Positions 1-9,699 are shown, counted from the first letter of the stretch. The stretch is 64,000 nt of DNA from JAVJST01 sp965229715 (GCA_965229715.1 CBDDJL010000001.1:124001-188000), one strand, 5' to 3'. Program-made: numbers and translations. The notes: generated by a model not told the origin, from the letters alone.

Positions 1-38
1 CGGGCATGAACAATCTGCTTGGTATTCTCCGCAAATAA
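1..38 (+). CDS. C-terminal tail of an upstream gene (partial)
   Basis: One frame reads GMNNLLGILRK and then TAA, entering from outside the window. It would converge on the DUF2336 gene, whose stop lies 25 nt further on. Only 11 codons are visible, so neither the reading frame nor the family can be confirmed. Confidence 0.3.
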   Translation, partial: GMNNLLGILRK

Positions 39-62
39 TCGCGTACGAGAGGTAAAGCCGTT

Positions 63-1163
63 TTAGGCCGTTTCGCTGGCGATTCGACTGCGCGTCGAGA
101 GGCGCGTACGTAAAAAGCGCAACGAGCGTTGAGCCGAATCCGGCTCGATCCGTGCATAGAGTCCGCTCAGACGCTCGAACTGTTCCGGATCGCCCCGCGC
201 CATGCCGAGCGTCTCCGAAAGCTCCGCGAACATCTCGTCCGACATGTTGAGCGCGCGGCAGATGACGACGAGCTTTTCGCCTTTCGGATCGCCGAGGCAT
301 TGCCGGACGACGCTCATGTCGACCATCGCCAATGCCGCCATGCCGACGATGAGTTCCGGCAACTTGCGTTTGCGCAAGAGGTCCAGCAACAGTTCATTGT
401 TCAATTGGCCGAGCTTTTGTTTGCGCCGAATGAAGCGCTCGGCACTGCTTTCGCCTGGATTTTCGTTTTCCTCGGAAAGCCAGACCCGGGTTTCGGCGAT
501 GATTTGATCGACCTGCGCTTCGTCAATATCGTCGCCACTGGCCATCAGTTGAGATTTGAGCGCGCTGGACACATGATGAACGAGCTGGTCGACAAGCGCT
601 GCCGGTACGTCCTGACGGGCTCGCATCGCATCGTTCAGCGCCTCATTGTTCTCCGACCGGCTAACCATGGTTTGCATTGCCGTTTCCGAGAGCTGCGCAC
701 CCTCGTTGCCGGCCAGCGATTCGAGAACAACGTCGTCGCCCTTTTCGACGATGGCATCGGCGACGATCTCGCTAACGGTTTCTCGTTGAGTAATGGCGAG
801 CATATGTTCCTGGCCGTGCTTTCGGATGATCGCCAGCAACGCATCGTCCTTGAGCACATTGCTCTGGGCCAGCACCGGCTCTGCGACATCGATATCGTCA
901 TTCGCCAGCATGTTGATGACATCCGGTGGCGCCGCATCGACCGCTGCCAACTGCTCGGAAAGGCGTTGGCGCGCCTTCATCTCGACCTCGACGGCGAGGA
1001 TGTTCATGATCCCGCCGAAGCCGTCGACTTCGCCTTCGGACAGGTCATCCGGTTCTTCCAGGAACAGGTCGGTAACTTCGCGCAGCAACTCCAGCCGGCC
1101 TTCCGAAGACGACTCCTTGGCCATTCGCGCCAGATTTTCCAAGTGCTCGAGATTCTTCGACAT
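63..1163 (-). CDS. DUF2336 domain-containing protein
   Basis: A 366-residue acidic, mostly helical protein without signal peptide or membrane segment. The HEAT-like helical repeats, with phrases such as DIDVAEPVLAQSNVLKDD (about residues 90-107) and repeated short helices to about residue 330, are those of DUF2336, an uncharacterised family common in alphaproteobacteria. Length is normal for the family. It is transcribed away from the TadG-like gene on the same strand, 158 nt downstream of that gene's stop. No catalytic motif is visible; a scaffold or regulatory role is a guess. Confidence 0.8.
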   Translation of the reverse strand: MSKNLEHLENLARMAKESSSEGRLELLREVTDLFLEEPDDLSEGEVDGFGGIMNILAVEVEMKARQRLSEQLAAVDAAPPDVINMLANDDIDVAEPVLAQSNVLKDDALLAIIRKHGQEHMLAITQRETVSEIVADAIVEKGDDVVLESLAGNEGAQLSETAMQTMVSRSENNEALNDAMRARQDVPAALVDQLVHHVSSALKSQLMASGDDIDEAQVDQIIAETRVWLSEENENPGESSAERFIRRKQKLGQLNNELLLDLLRKRKLPELIVGMAALAMVDMSVVRQCLGDPKGEKLVVICRALNMSDEMFAELSETLGMARGDPEQFERLSGLYARIEPDSAQRSLRFLRTRLSTRSRIASETA

Positions 1164-1321
1164 CGAGGTCTCGCAGAACTAGTGGACGGTACGATTCCCG
1201 TCGTGGTTGTTCATTCGCCGGATCATCTAAACAGAAGTCCCGACGGCGGTCACCCTCATATGCCGCGCAGCAGGAACACGATACCGCGTCCGATCTGGCG
1301 GGTCCATTGCGCGATGGAAAA

Positions 1322-2656
1322 CTATTCAACGAGGGTTACTGGCCCCGGAATATCGATCGGATCGACACCCGCCGCGGAACACCCCGTATTGTCGGCACTC
1401 ATGCTCGAATTGCCGCTGAACGACACCTGATAGGCAACGATTTGCAGGCAAGGTGACGTCGAAGAATTACCCCCGTTCACATTGATTTCCTGGTTCGGAA
1501 AATAGATCGCCCCCTCGAACTCAGACGTTGAGTTTCCGTTCAACGTATTGCAATTGTTGCCCGTACAGGTCGACGCATCATTGCGGTCCTGATAGAATAA
1601 AACGCCTTCCCAGTCACCCGCGCCGTCCGCAGGATCCGGAGCACTCAGGGTAACGGTGGACGAACCGTTGAAATTGTTAATCTGTCCGCCGTCGACAAGG
1701 ATAATCGTAACACCATCTCCTGTAATGGTTCCTTGTGCGTTCGACTTTATATCACCCTCGATAATGTAGAGGCCGGGCTCCATGACAAGGGTACCTTTCT
1801 TGACCCAAAGGTCGCCACAGATTACGTAGGCTGTCTCGAAATCATCGTCATGATCAAACGTAAAAGTACCTGTTGAGTTCTGCGTATACCCTCCTGACTC
1901 GTCACAGGCGCCATATGCCGGAGTAGCCAGATCGGCGTATGGATCGTCGATTGCAAACCCGCCGGTGACGCCTTGGCAACCGGCGTCAGTCACCAGTCCC
2001 GGCGATGCGGAAACGCCGCCGACGACCGAATAGCAGTCGACCTCCAGATCTCCCGATCCGGATACATCGAGCGCGGATGCACTTGATGAATTCGATGCCA
2101 CCTGACAACCGTCGAAGGTGATGTCGCCATTACCCGAAACCTGGACGCCGGTCCCCGTGGTGTTGAGCGACAACACGCAGGCTTCGCCGATGGTGCCGGA
2201 CGTCGCCACGGCCCGCGCCGCGACCGTAACCGTTGCCTGATTATAAACTAGGCTGGCAAACAATGTGGTGAACGACTCCGACAAGACGACCTCGACCGCA
2301 TCGTTGTCGGCAGTATAAGAGCCCGACGATGGCGGATTGTTGATCGTCGGCGGGTTAGCCGCAGTATCGAAGCCATTGGCTGCAGCCGCCGCGGTCGCCG
2401 CAGTTGACACGGTTTCACCCTCAACCGCGGCATAACCGCCAGCAACGGCCGCTGCGTCCGCCGCCGACTGGATTGCTCGTTTTTCCTTGTACCAAAGCGT
2501 CACTTCGAGGCCGAGACCCGCTGCCCCTGCAAGAACCGGTAGAAGCAGAGCGAACATGACGATGATCGCGCCGCGCCGGTCCTTCGCGAAACGCAATGCG
2601 AGCCCGTCTAGTTCCTCGTCGGTTGTCTCCTTCGAAATCGTCGAGGGACTCATCAT
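1322..2656 (-). CDS. TadG-like Flp-pilus assembly protein
   Basis: About 444 residues from the ATG at 2656, chosen because GGAG sits about eight bases upstream; a longer reading from 2725 lacks this. An N-terminal segment after RRGAIIVMFALLLPVLAGAA (about residues 26-48) is the single hydrophobic helix typical of TadG/TadE-like pseudopilins. It is followed by the KRAIQSAADAAAVAGGYA signature of the TadG-like family and a long Ser/Thr/Gly/Asn-rich, beta-rich exported region with several Cys. In Tad systems such proteins are minor or assembly pilins at the inner membrane. No Tad ATPase, platform or major Flp pilin gene is in the window, so its partner machinery must be elsewhere. Confidence 0.75.
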   Translation of the reverse strand: MMSPSTISKETTDEELDGLALRFAKDRRGAIIVMFALLLPVLAGAAGLGLEVTLWYKEKRAIQSAADAAAVAGGYAAVEGETVSTAATAAAAANGFDTAANPPTINNPPSSGSYTADNDAVEVVLSESFTTLFASLVYNQATVTVAARAVATSGTIGEACVLSLNTTGTGVQVSGNGDITFDGCQVASNSSSASALDVSGSGDLEVDCYSVVGGVSASPGLVTDAGCQGVTGGFAIDDPYADLATPAYGACDESGGYTQNSTGTFTFDHDDDFETAYVICGDLWVKKGTLVMEPGLYIIEGDIKSNAQGTITGDGVTIILVDGGQINNFNGSSTVTLSAPDPADGAGDWEGVLFYQDRNDASTCTGNNCNTLNGNSTSEFEGAIYFPNQEINVNGGNSSTSPCLQIVAYQVSFSGNSSMSADNTGCSAAGVDPIDIPGPVTLVE

Positions 2657-2744
2657 GCAGTCACTCCAGAATCGATCCCCAAGAGTATAACGAGTCATTT
2701 CGCGATCCCATGTGACCAGTGTCACTCATTCTGCCGTCCGGTGA

Positions 2745-3185
2745 TCAATTCTGCTCCAGCGGCACCCGCGTCATGGCGAGAAGTTGAAGATCGTCAAATG
2801 GAATCAGGCCGGACACCAGATTGAAATCGTAGGTTGCCGAGATCGTCATGAAGTCAACTCCGCCCGTCGTATCCGGCGTGGCCGTAAAGACCACATTGGC
2901 ATCATTAAAACCGGCGGACGCCATTTCCGCCGCGGCGTAGGTTTCCAGTGCCGTGGTCGTGGCACTCGTATTCACCAACGCGAACCGTGCCGTCTCCTCG
3001 ACAGCGAACTGCATGGTTGCCTTGATCCAGAGCGCGCGGCCGACTTCGATAGCGCCGAGCACAACCAACAGAAAGATCGGTGCAACGAAGGCGAACTCGA
3101 CCGCCGCTGCGGCGCGGCGGCATCCGGGCAGTTGCCGTAGCCGTCGGCGTAACGTCGCAATTGATGACCGCGGCTTCATCGTCAC
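2745..3185 (-). CDS. TadE-like pseudopilin
   Basis: 146 residues. After a basic start (RRRLRQLPGCRR) the sequence AAAAVEFAFVAPIFLLVVLG (about residues 26-45) is the TadE signature: a hydrophobic helix with a Glu in the EF pair, as in prepilin-peptidase substrates. The rest is a short periplasmic domain. The start is GTG at 3185, giving a GTGA overlap with the stop of the upstream TadE-like gene; an ATG six bases further in is possible. Translational coupling to that gene suggests that the two pseudopilins act together. Confidence 0.75.
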   Translation of the reverse strand: MTMKPRSSIATLRRRLRQLPGCRRAAAAVEFAFVAPIFLLVVLGAIEVGRALWIKATMQFAVEETARFALVNTSATTTALETYAAAEMASAGFNDANVVFTATPDTTGGVDFMTISATYDFNLVSGLIPFDDLQLLAMTRVPLEQN

Positions 3186-3649
3186 TGTATCCTGACCGTC
3201 GTCTGCCCGGTCAGCGAAATCGTATTGCCGATCAGCAAGACGGTATGGTCAAACGAGGCGGTAATCGTCATGAACGTGCGATTGTCGCTGCCATCGGCGC
3301 ACGTTAACCCGCAAGTGATCGTTGTGCCGTCGAGACACTCGCAAAACGAGTTCGTCGTGACATCCGCTGTCGTGATGTTGAGGCCCGTCGCAGCAACAAC
3401 GGCATTCTCGATCGCATTCGTATCTGAACTGTCGATCAGGGCTAGTTGCGCACCGGCCCTGGTCGCTGCAACGAGATCAAGCTTATCAAACATCGCAAGG
3501 CCGTAGCCCGCAATTCCGCTGATGACGACGACAAGCACAGGCGCCAGCAAAGCGAATTCGACCGCGGCCGCGCCCCCGGCGTCCGCGTGTGCTCGCCTCG
3601 TTAAACTGGCAATAGAAACGTCACCGCAGCGCCAATTTCGGATAACCAT
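3182..3649 (-). CDS. TadE-like pseudopilin
   Basis: 155 residues from the ATG at 3649, which is preceded by a strong GGAAGGGGG ribosome site; the longer reading to 3688 would place that site inside the gene. Residues about 23-48 (GGAAAVEFALLAPVLVVVIS) are the TadE-type prepilin segment. A short exported domain with three Cys (CECLDGTTITCGLTC) follows, which could form disulfides. It is first of the TadE-TadE-TadG group and overlaps the next gene by 4 nt. Promoter elements should lie in the 274-nt divergent gap before the TPR lipoprotein. Confidence 0.75.
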   Translation of the reverse strand: MVIRNWRCGDVSIASLTRRAHADAGGAAAVEFALLAPVLVVVISGIAGYGLAMFDKLDLVAATRAGAQLALIDSSDTNAIENAVVAATGLNITTADVTTNSFCECLDGTTITCGLTCADGSDNRTFMTITASFDHTVLLIGNTISLTGQTTVRIQ

Positions 3650-3923
3650 CGCCCCCTTCCAATAAACGCTCAAATGCCGAACAGCCAACGATCAGGATCG
3701 AAGGCGCACGCCGCGATCCGTAATTATCCCTACCATGCAATCATGAATCAATCTGTGACGTGGGTCATGATCCGCGCCTGTGCGGAATGTTATCACGGCA
3801 CCGGTAGAGATGCTGCATCGCTTGTCGAACGTGCTACAATCACTTACAAATTTTATCCGGTCGTCGACCGGTCCCGGCGGTGGTCCTTATCGGGGATGAG
3901 TTTTGCCCAACACGGATTCACTC

Positions 3924-4658
3924 ATGCGATATCTGATTCTGCTTTTGCTTTGTATTGTCGTTGCCGCCTGTCAGACGGACGGGGCGGAGCAATTGGACGT
4001 TGCCGAAACGTCGCCGGTTCCCGGCGTTGCCGAGAACGCCGAGCGCGAAGGCAACCACGAGGCCGCGGCGCGGCAATATTTGGCCGCATTCGAGAGAAAC
4101 ACCGCCGATGCGGCAAACCTGATCGCCGGTGCGCGAAATCTGCGCTATGCGGGGCGGGCTGGCGACGGCCTGAAAATCATGACCCGGTTCTATCCGGATT
4201 TTGTCGAGAACGCCGACTTCAGATTCGAGCTCGGCAAGACGCGGATTGCAGCCGGTAAAAGCGAAGGCGCTGTCGAAGACCTCGAGTTCGTGACGGCGGC
4301 GTCCCCCGACAACTGGGAGGCTTTCTCCGCGCTGGGCATCGCCCATGACATGACCGAGAGCTTCGGAGATGCGCAGGCGGCGTATCGGACTGCGATGACG
4401 CTTTCGGACTCGGATCCGACTGTGCTTAACAATTATGCGATTTCGCTCGCACTTTCCGGCGATGTCGAGGGCGCGATCGTTCTGTTGAAAGATCAACCGC
4501 GCGCCATCAGGCGCAGCGCTCATATCCGCCAGAATCTTGCTATGTTTCTGGCCATTCAGGGCGACATGGAAACCGCCGGCGAATTAGCGCGCATGGATCT
4601 CGATCAGGATCAGGTCGATCGCAATTTGCAATTCTTCCAGGAATTCAACGACGATTAG
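3924..4658 (+). CDS. TPR lipoprotein, TadD-like
   Basis: 244 residues from the ATG at 3924; an in-frame TTG at 3903 is less likely because it precedes the signal peptide by seven residues. MRYLILLLLCIVVAAC is a lipoprotein signal with a VAAC lipobox (Cys16). At least four tetratricopeptide repeats follow (for example NWEAFSALGIAHDMTESFGD and PTVLNNYAISLALSGD). TadD, the lipoprotein of Tad pilus systems, has this size and layout, and the gene is divergent from the TadE/TadG group, which supports the assignment. Other TPR lipoproteins look alike, so the link to pili is an inference. Confidence 0.7.
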   Translation: MRYLILLLLCIVVAACQTDGAEQLDVAETSPVPGVAENAEREGNHEAAARQYLAAFERNTADAANLIAGARNLRYAGRAGDGLKIMTRFYPDFVENADFRFELGKTRIAAGKSEGAVEDLEFVTAASPDNWEAFSALGIAHDMTESFGDAQAAYRTAMTLSDSDPTVLNNYAISLALSGDVEGAIVLLKDQPRAIRRSAHIRQNLAMFLAIQGDMETAGELARMDLDQDQVDRNLQFFQEFNDD

Positions 4659-4675
4659 CCGGGGAATCCAGTGCG

Positions 4676-5380
4676 ATGTCATCGCCGAAATCACCGCCGG
4701 AAGGCGAACGCGACCTCTCCGATATCGAATTGCTGACGGAAGCGCCGCTTGCAATGACGGAACGCCTCGTCAGCGAATGCAATTGGTCTGAGTACGAGCC
4801 GGGCGATATCGTTGTCGATCAGAACGAATCGTCGACGGACGTCTACTTCATCGTCAGCGGCGCCGTTCGTATCGTCGATTATCTTGAGGACGACCGGGAA
4901 ATCGCCCTCGCCGAACTGAGCAAGGGGGACTGCTTCGGTGAGCTGTCCGCCCTCGATCTCAAGGTCCGTTCGGCGCGCGTAACAGCGACCGAACCGACAA
5001 TCCTGGCATCCATGACCAGCAAGAACTTCCGCACGCTTCTACTCGAATGTCCGGGGATCGCAATCACGCTGCTAAAACGGCTCGCGGGTTATGTCAGGAC
5101 GCTGACGACACGGGTATCCGCAATGAGCTCGATGACACCGCAGCAGCGCGTATATGCCGAGCTCGTCAGGATGTCGGAACCCGATGTCGAACGCGATGGT
5201 CGCTGGGTCATCTCGAATTTCCCCGGGCACGGCGAGATTGCCTCTTGGGTCGGCACCGAGCGCGACGTTGTCGCCGAAGCGATCGGTCAGCTCGCACGCA
5301 GCGGGATCGTCGAGCGCAAGCACAAGGTGCTGCGGATCAACGATCATGCCCGGCTTCAGCGTCTGGCCGTGCAGCATTGA
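4676..5380 (+). CDS. Crp/Fnr-family transcriptional regulator
   Basis: 234 residues. An N-terminal cyclic-nucleotide-binding-like beta barrel (about residues 20-140; YEPGDIVVDQNESSTDVYFI and LSKGDCFGELSALD) is followed by a dimer helix and a C-terminal winged helix-turn-helix (GHGEIASWVGTERDVVAEAI). No Cys cluster for an Fnr-type iron-sulfur centre is present. The canonical Arg-Thr/Ser cAMP-contact pair is not obvious: after GELSALD the sequence reads LKVRSARVTA, which keeps Arg-Ser-Ala, so a nucleotide ligand is possible. It follows the TPR lipoprotein by 17 nt, so the two are probably co-transcribed. Confidence 0.85.
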   Translation: MSSPKSPPEGERDLSDIELLTEAPLAMTERLVSECNWSEYEPGDIVVDQNESSTDVYFIVSGAVRIVDYLEDDREIALAELSKGDCFGELSALDLKVRSARVTATEPTILASMTSKNFRTLLLECPGIAITLLKRLAGYVRTLTTRVSAMSSMTPQQRVYAELVRMSEPDVERDGRWVISNFPGHGEIASWVGTERDVVAEAIGQLARSGIVERKHKVLRINDHARLQRLAVQH

Positions 5381-5515
5381 ATAACGGTATGTTGAATTTG
5401 TGATTCGCGCCATGACGATGCCGGTCTCGGCAGGTCGGCACGGATAAGGGGTAATGCGCTCCCTGGTCGCTGGGCAGCGAGCAGGTGCGTGGTTGAGTCT
5501 GGCGGACGATCGGCG

Positions 5516-6574
5516 ATGTTTCAGGACCATTTCGGGATCGAAGAAAATCCCTTCGCCAACACGCCGGACCCGCAATACCTGTTCATGAGTCCCAACCATA
5601 AGGAGGCATTGGCGCACCTCGTCTATGGCGTCAACGGCCAGAGCGGATTCGTATTGTTAACCGGCGAAATCGGCATTGGGAAAACGACGTTGTGCCGGTA
5701 TCTCGCTGACAATATGCCGCAAGGCGTCGAGTTCGCGCTCTGCGTCAATCCGCGTCAGTCCGAGGCGGAGTTGCTGGAAACCATCTGCGACGAGATGAAC
5801 ATCACCGTCCACGGCTCGCGGTCACGGGTCAAGGATCTGACGGATTCGCTCAACGCTTATCTGCTGGACGTCAACGCGCGCGGAGGCCGTGCCGTCGTCA
5901 TCATCGACGAAGCGCAAAATCTGGGTTTCGATCAGCTCGAACAGGTTCGCCTGCTAACCAATTTGGAAACCGCGCAGCGCAAGTTGTTGCAGATCATTCT
6001 CGTCGGCCAGCCGGAGTTGAAGGACCGGATCGATGAGCCGGATCTCGTCCAGCTCTCGCAACGAATCACGGCGCGTTACCACCTGCCGCCAATGAGTATC
6101 GACGATGTCGAAAACTATATCCGGCACCGTCTGAACGTCGCCGGTCTGGCCGATGAAATCTTTTCGCCGGAAGCCCTCAATGTCATTCGCCAACACGCGC
6201 GCGGCGTGCCGCGGTTGATCAACAGTATTTGCGAGCGTTGCATGCTCGGCGCCTATGCCGGGGGCCGTTATCGGATCGACGGTAACCTTGCCGAACGGTC
6301 GGCTCAGGAAGTTCTCGGTCATTGGCAGCCCGCCTCGCGCGCGCCGTCGGTGATCGCCGTTCTCGTCGCGGCTATCGTATTTGTCGCCGGCATCGCTTAC
6401 GTAGCCCTCGATCCCAATCGTCTCGAATTGATCCCCCAGATCAGCAACTCGGAAACCGTTCGGGGATGGCGGGATACGGTGCGGCAATGGCCGGGGATCG
6501 GCGGACTGTTTACGGACCCCACCGGCAGCCGGGATTTGCCGAGCACGTCCGACATTCCGTCGCCGGAATCATGA
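5516..6574 (+). CDS. ExeA/GspA-like AAA ATPase
   Basis: 352 residues from the ATG at 5516 (a GTG at 5489 would add nine residues). The start MFQDHFGIEENPFANTPDP is typical of ExeA/GspA and of the related XrtA-associated ATPases. Walker A GEIGIGKTT lies at about residues 50-58 and Walker B VVIIDEAQ at about 127-134. One membrane helix (VIAVLVAAIVFVAGIAYVAL) lies near residues 283-302 and a short tail follows. In type II secretion GspA works with GspB at the inner membrane to place the secretin; the next gene is GspB-like, 13 nt away. No secretin or other secretion gene is nearby, so an exopolysaccharide role is also possible. Confidence 0.8.
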   Translation: MFQDHFGIEENPFANTPDPQYLFMSPNHKEALAHLVYGVNGQSGFVLLTGEIGIGKTTLCRYLADNMPQGVEFALCVNPRQSEAELLETICDEMNITVHGSRSRVKDLTDSLNAYLLDVNARGGRAVVIIDEAQNLGFDQLEQVRLLTNLETAQRKLLQIILVGQPELKDRIDEPDLVQLSQRITARYHLPPMSIDDVENYIRHRLNVAGLADEIFSPEALNVIRQHARGVPRLINSICERCMLGAYAGGRYRIDGNLAERSAQEVLGHWQPASRAPSVIAVLVAAIVFVAGIAYVALDPNRLELIPQISNSETVRGWRDTVRQWPGIGGLFTDPTGSRDLPSTSDIPSPES

Positions 6575-6587
6575 GAGGCAACCGGCA

Positions 6588-8180
6588 ATGTCTCTGATCC
6601 TCGAAGCGTTGAAAAAATCCGAACGGGATCGCCAGGAACGTCTCGCATCAAGCGACGATGCATCGTCGACCGGCACGCAACTACGCGACGAAGGCACCGA
6701 AATGCGGGCCGACCGGCGCTGGCCAATTATCGTCGGATTGGCCGTTTGCATCGTCATTGTCGGCAGTGCGGCGGGCTATCGTTTTCTTTATCAACCGAAG
6801 CCTGTGGTAGTTGCATCTTCCCCGATACCGTCAGCATCCCGAGAGATGCAGGATGATGTAGCCGCCAGCACCATCGAACCCGCAATGGCCGCCGGCAGTG
6901 AAACGCCTGAGGCGGCGCAAGACGGGCCACCGCTGGCCACCGCTGACCTCGCGGCCGACGCGCCGGCCGTGGTACCTGATAATGACTTTGAACCGGCACC
7001 CGAAACGCCCCTCGTTGAAGCGGGCGACGATGTTGTCACCGCAACACCGGCACCGGCCGAGGCTTCGCTCGACGGGACGTCACTCGCCCAAACCGACGAT
7101 CCCGTGCCTGCGGCGATCAAGAACGAAGCAGCCGATGCCGCGCCGATTCCTGAGCCTGTGCCTAAAGCGGAGACGGACACGACAGCAACCGCAGACTCTT
7201 CGCTGGCCTCAGTGCCGACTGTTGAGACGGTCCCGCCGTCTGGAACCGAGGCCGACACGGCGTCAACGCAAGGCCTTCAAATCCCGCCGGCCGATGTCGC
7301 CCCCGTCGCGGAGCCGAACATCCCGTCCATGCCGCGCAAACCCGTACCGCCGCCACGCCTCGCATCGAACGAACCGTTACCCGATGTCGCACAAACCGGC
7401 CTGTCCGCCGCCGGGCATTACCAGCGCGCATCCGCACTCGAGCAGGAAGGCCTCTACGACAGGGCGTTAGCCCACTACACGGAAGCCCTCCTGCTGCGCC
7501 CGGACTACGCCGAGGCCCTATACGGCCGCGCGTGGATCCATATCCGCCGCCAGGCATTCGGTGAGGCGGTCCGCAACTTCGACGATCTGATCGCACTCAA
7601 CCCGGCGATGGCGCCGGCGTACTTCGGCCGGGGGTGGGCGCATGAACTGGCGGGCAATGAACAGGGCGCCATCGACGATTACAGCCGTGCGATCGAGCTT
7701 GCGCCGAACGAACCCGGCATGCGCTTCAACCGCGCCATCCTCAATCTTTATGCCGGCAACTACATTGCTACCGAAACCGACCTCCAGGCGATCAGGGCGA
7801 ATGCCGGCGAGCGTGAAGAAACGTTCGCCGAAATCTGGCTGTTCGTCGCCCGCGGTCGCTCAGGCGTCCCCGTGGAGGACGTCTTGCCGGCGCTGCGCCA
7901 AACCCCGGCGCGGGGCGGCTGGCCGGGCATTGTCCTCGACCACCTGTTGGACAAGGCGCCGTTCGAGGACGTACTCACCGAGACGGCAGCGGATCATTAC
8001 CGCGAAACCGAGGCGCGCCAGTGCATCGCCTACTACTTCGCTGGTCAGCTTGCTCTGATGCGAGGAAAGCGCGGCGACGCCGCCAATTTCTTCCGGCTCG
8101 CCGTGGCAACGGACGCAACGGCATATCGTCAATACTGGGCGGCAAAACTCGAACTCGAGCGGATGGGAATTGCAGAATAG
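6588..8180 (+). CDS. GspB-like N-terminus with TPR domain
   Basis: 530 residues. It begins MSLILEALKKSERDRQER, the conserved cytoplasmic start of GspB/ExeB-type proteins. A membrane helix (PIIVGLAVCIVIVGSAAGY, about residues 46-64) and a Pro/Ala/Glu/Thr-rich linker of about 200 residues follow, then three or more TPR units (about 275-400; GLYDRALAHYTEALLLRPDY and related) and a helical C-terminal part. GAGAGG upstream supports the ATG at 6588. It is directly coupled to the ExeA-like ATPase. The periplasmic TPR domain replaces the usual short GspB domain, as in EPS-associated homologues. Confidence 0.7.
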   Translation: MSLILEALKKSERDRQERLASSDDASSTGTQLRDEGTEMRADRRWPIIVGLAVCIVIVGSAAGYRFLYQPKPVVVASSPIPSASREMQDDVAASTIEPAMAAGSETPEAAQDGPPLATADLAADAPAVVPDNDFEPAPETPLVEAGDDVVTATPAPAEASLDGTSLAQTDDPVPAAIKNEAADAAPIPEPVPKAETDTTATADSSLASVPTVETVPPSGTEADTASTQGLQIPPADVAPVAEPNIPSMPRKPVPPPRLASNEPLPDVAQTGLSAAGHYQRASALEQEGLYDRALAHYTEALLLRPDYAEALYGRAWIHIRRQAFGEAVRNFDDLIALNPAMAPAYFGRGWAHELAGNEQGAIDDYSRAIELAPNEPGMRFNRAILNLYAGNYIATETDLQAIRANAGEREETFAEIWLFVARGRSGVPVEDVLPALRQTPARGGWPGIVLDHLLDKAPFEDVLTETAADHYRETEARQCIAYYFAGQLALMRGKRGDAANFFRLAVATDATAYRQYWAAKLELERMGIAE

Positions 8181-8198
8181 ACGAAGGAACGGCGTATC

Positions 8199-9491
8199 TT
8201 ACTGATCGTCTTTCTTGCGCTCGGCGACCTTCTTGCCGATCAGGCGCAATTCCATGCGGGCTTTTTCATGGTCCTGCTCAGCGGCCTTGGACAGCCACTC
8301 CGTTGCACTCTCGACGCTTCGCGGTAGCGCATTGCCGCGCAGATACAACGTCCCGAGCATGAACTGCGCGTCCGCATTCCCGGCTTCCGCCGCACGCCGG
8401 TACCACATAGCGGCCATCGAGAAGCTCTGGCTCGGCCCGATCCCCGAATGCAGCAGATCGGCATAGAACAACTGGGCCTCGGCGTTGCCACGCTCGGCGA
8501 GCTGTTCCAGTTCGGCGATGGCTGCATCGGTCGCTGACAAACGTTCGCGAATGCTCTCAAGCTGTTCGGCCTCGGCAAGCAGACGTTTCTCCGCCGCCGT
8601 CAGCTCAGGCGGCGCCAGTTCCCGGACTTCCTCAAGCTTTGCACCGGCGTCCCGATAACCGCGAGAGACCGCCAGTTCAAGCCACCGCTTGGCCTTCTCG
8701 TAATCGGTCTCGACAACCGTCCCGTCGGCAAACATCTCGCCCAGTTTGTAAGCGGCTTCGGAACTGTTCAGTTCGGAAGCCGCCTGATAGTGCGCCGCGG
8801 CCGCCTCGCCGTCGCCGGCAGCAAGCGACGCATCGCCTTCGGCCAGAGCCTTCCTGATCAACTGCTTGGGCAACCTCACCTCGACCGGCTGGCCTCGGCC
8901 GACAACATCGATTGCGATCGAGGTCAATTCCCAGCGCCCACCGTCGCGTTCGGCCCGGGCCCGGACCATTCCCTTGCCTTTTGGGCCGGCAATCGGGAAC
9001 TCGAGAAACCTGTCGGGCCGCGGATTCAACGGCACATGATCGCTGATCACGTACCAGCCGGGCCTGAATGCACCGCCGATCGGCTCCAGCGCCTTCGGAT
9101 CCTCGGCGATTTGATTGAGCGTCGTCTTGTAGATATCGGAACTGGAGACATGCTTCTGATACCAGAAGCCCGTGCCGGTGATGCCGAACACGAACAGAAG
9201 GAACACGACGAAACCGGCAATCGACCAGCGCTTCTGGACTGCAAGGAAATGATCGACGTCATCCCATTCCTTGTTGCGCCAGGCCCACTTGTTGCCCATG
9301 AAGCCGAGAATGAACGGCATGAGCGGAAAGACGAGCGTCACCAACGCGATGTAGGTGCGATTGCCGAGTCCCCAGATCCAGCTCAGGAAGAAGGCGCCCC
9401 AGTTCCAGGACGGAATCTCCTCCGGCAGTTCGTCCACGGCCGTATCATCGTCTCGCGGTGTAAACTCGTCCTCGTCGTCGACTTCGCTCAT
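8199..9491 (-). CDS. Coa1-like and Sel1-repeat membrane protein
   Basis: 430 residues. An acidic N-terminus leads to WNWGAFFLSWIWGLGNRTYI and two or three membrane helices (about residues 30-115), resembling DUF2628-type membrane modules. A Coa1/Tim21-like domain follows (about 135-205; GGAFRPGWYVISDHVPLNPR), then Sel1-like repeats (about 215-275 and 325-415; AAHYQAASELNSSEAAYKLG and AMWYRRAAEAGNADAQFMLG) separated by a charged helix. The topology suggests a membrane anchor presenting Sel1 repeats to protein partners. It converges on the GspB-like gene. The combination is unusual and no function can be given. Confidence 0.65.
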   Translation of the reverse strand: MSEVDDEDEFTPRDDDTAVDELPEEIPSWNWGAFFLSWIWGLGNRTYIALVTLVFPLMPFILGFMGNKWAWRNKEWDDVDHFLAVQKRWSIAGFVVFLLFVFGITGTGFWYQKHVSSSDIYKTTLNQIAEDPKALEPIGGAFRPGWYVISDHVPLNPRPDRFLEFPIAGPKGKGMVRARAERDGGRWELTSIAIDVVGRGQPVEVRLPKQLIRKALAEGDASLAAGDGEAAAAHYQAASELNSSEAAYKLGEMFADGTVVETDYEKAKRWLELAVSRGYRDAGAKLEEVRELAPPELTAAEKRLLAEAEQLESIRERLSATDAAIAELEQLAERGNAEAQLFYADLLHSGIGPSQSFSMAAMWYRRAAEAGNADAQFMLGTLYLRGNALPRSVESATEWLSKAAEQDHEKARMELRLIGKKVAERKKDDQ

Positions 9492-9699
9492 GCCCCGTGC
9501 CCAATTCGCTCCGCCATGTCCCCTGAGTGCGGCGAGGAAAATTCTAGCCGCACGCTCCCTTCATGATAGTTAAAATTACGGCATTGCGAAACGTGCACCT
9601 GTGACCGTCGACACGGCCTGCCTGGATTGTTCGCGTCTAAGGTGGCATTCGGATATCATTCGTCTTGCGTTCTATCCGTTACGACGTTCGGTGATCGGC

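Noticed and set aside
129..1430. A 433-codon plus-strand frame
   Set aside because: Antisense to the DUF2336 gene, whose protein family is recognisable; the composition (His, Arg, Leu) is typical of a reverse-strand shadow.
5516..8180. A type II secretion system
   Set aside because: Only GspA/GspB-like proteins are present; no secretin, pseudopilin, platform or GspE gene is nearby.
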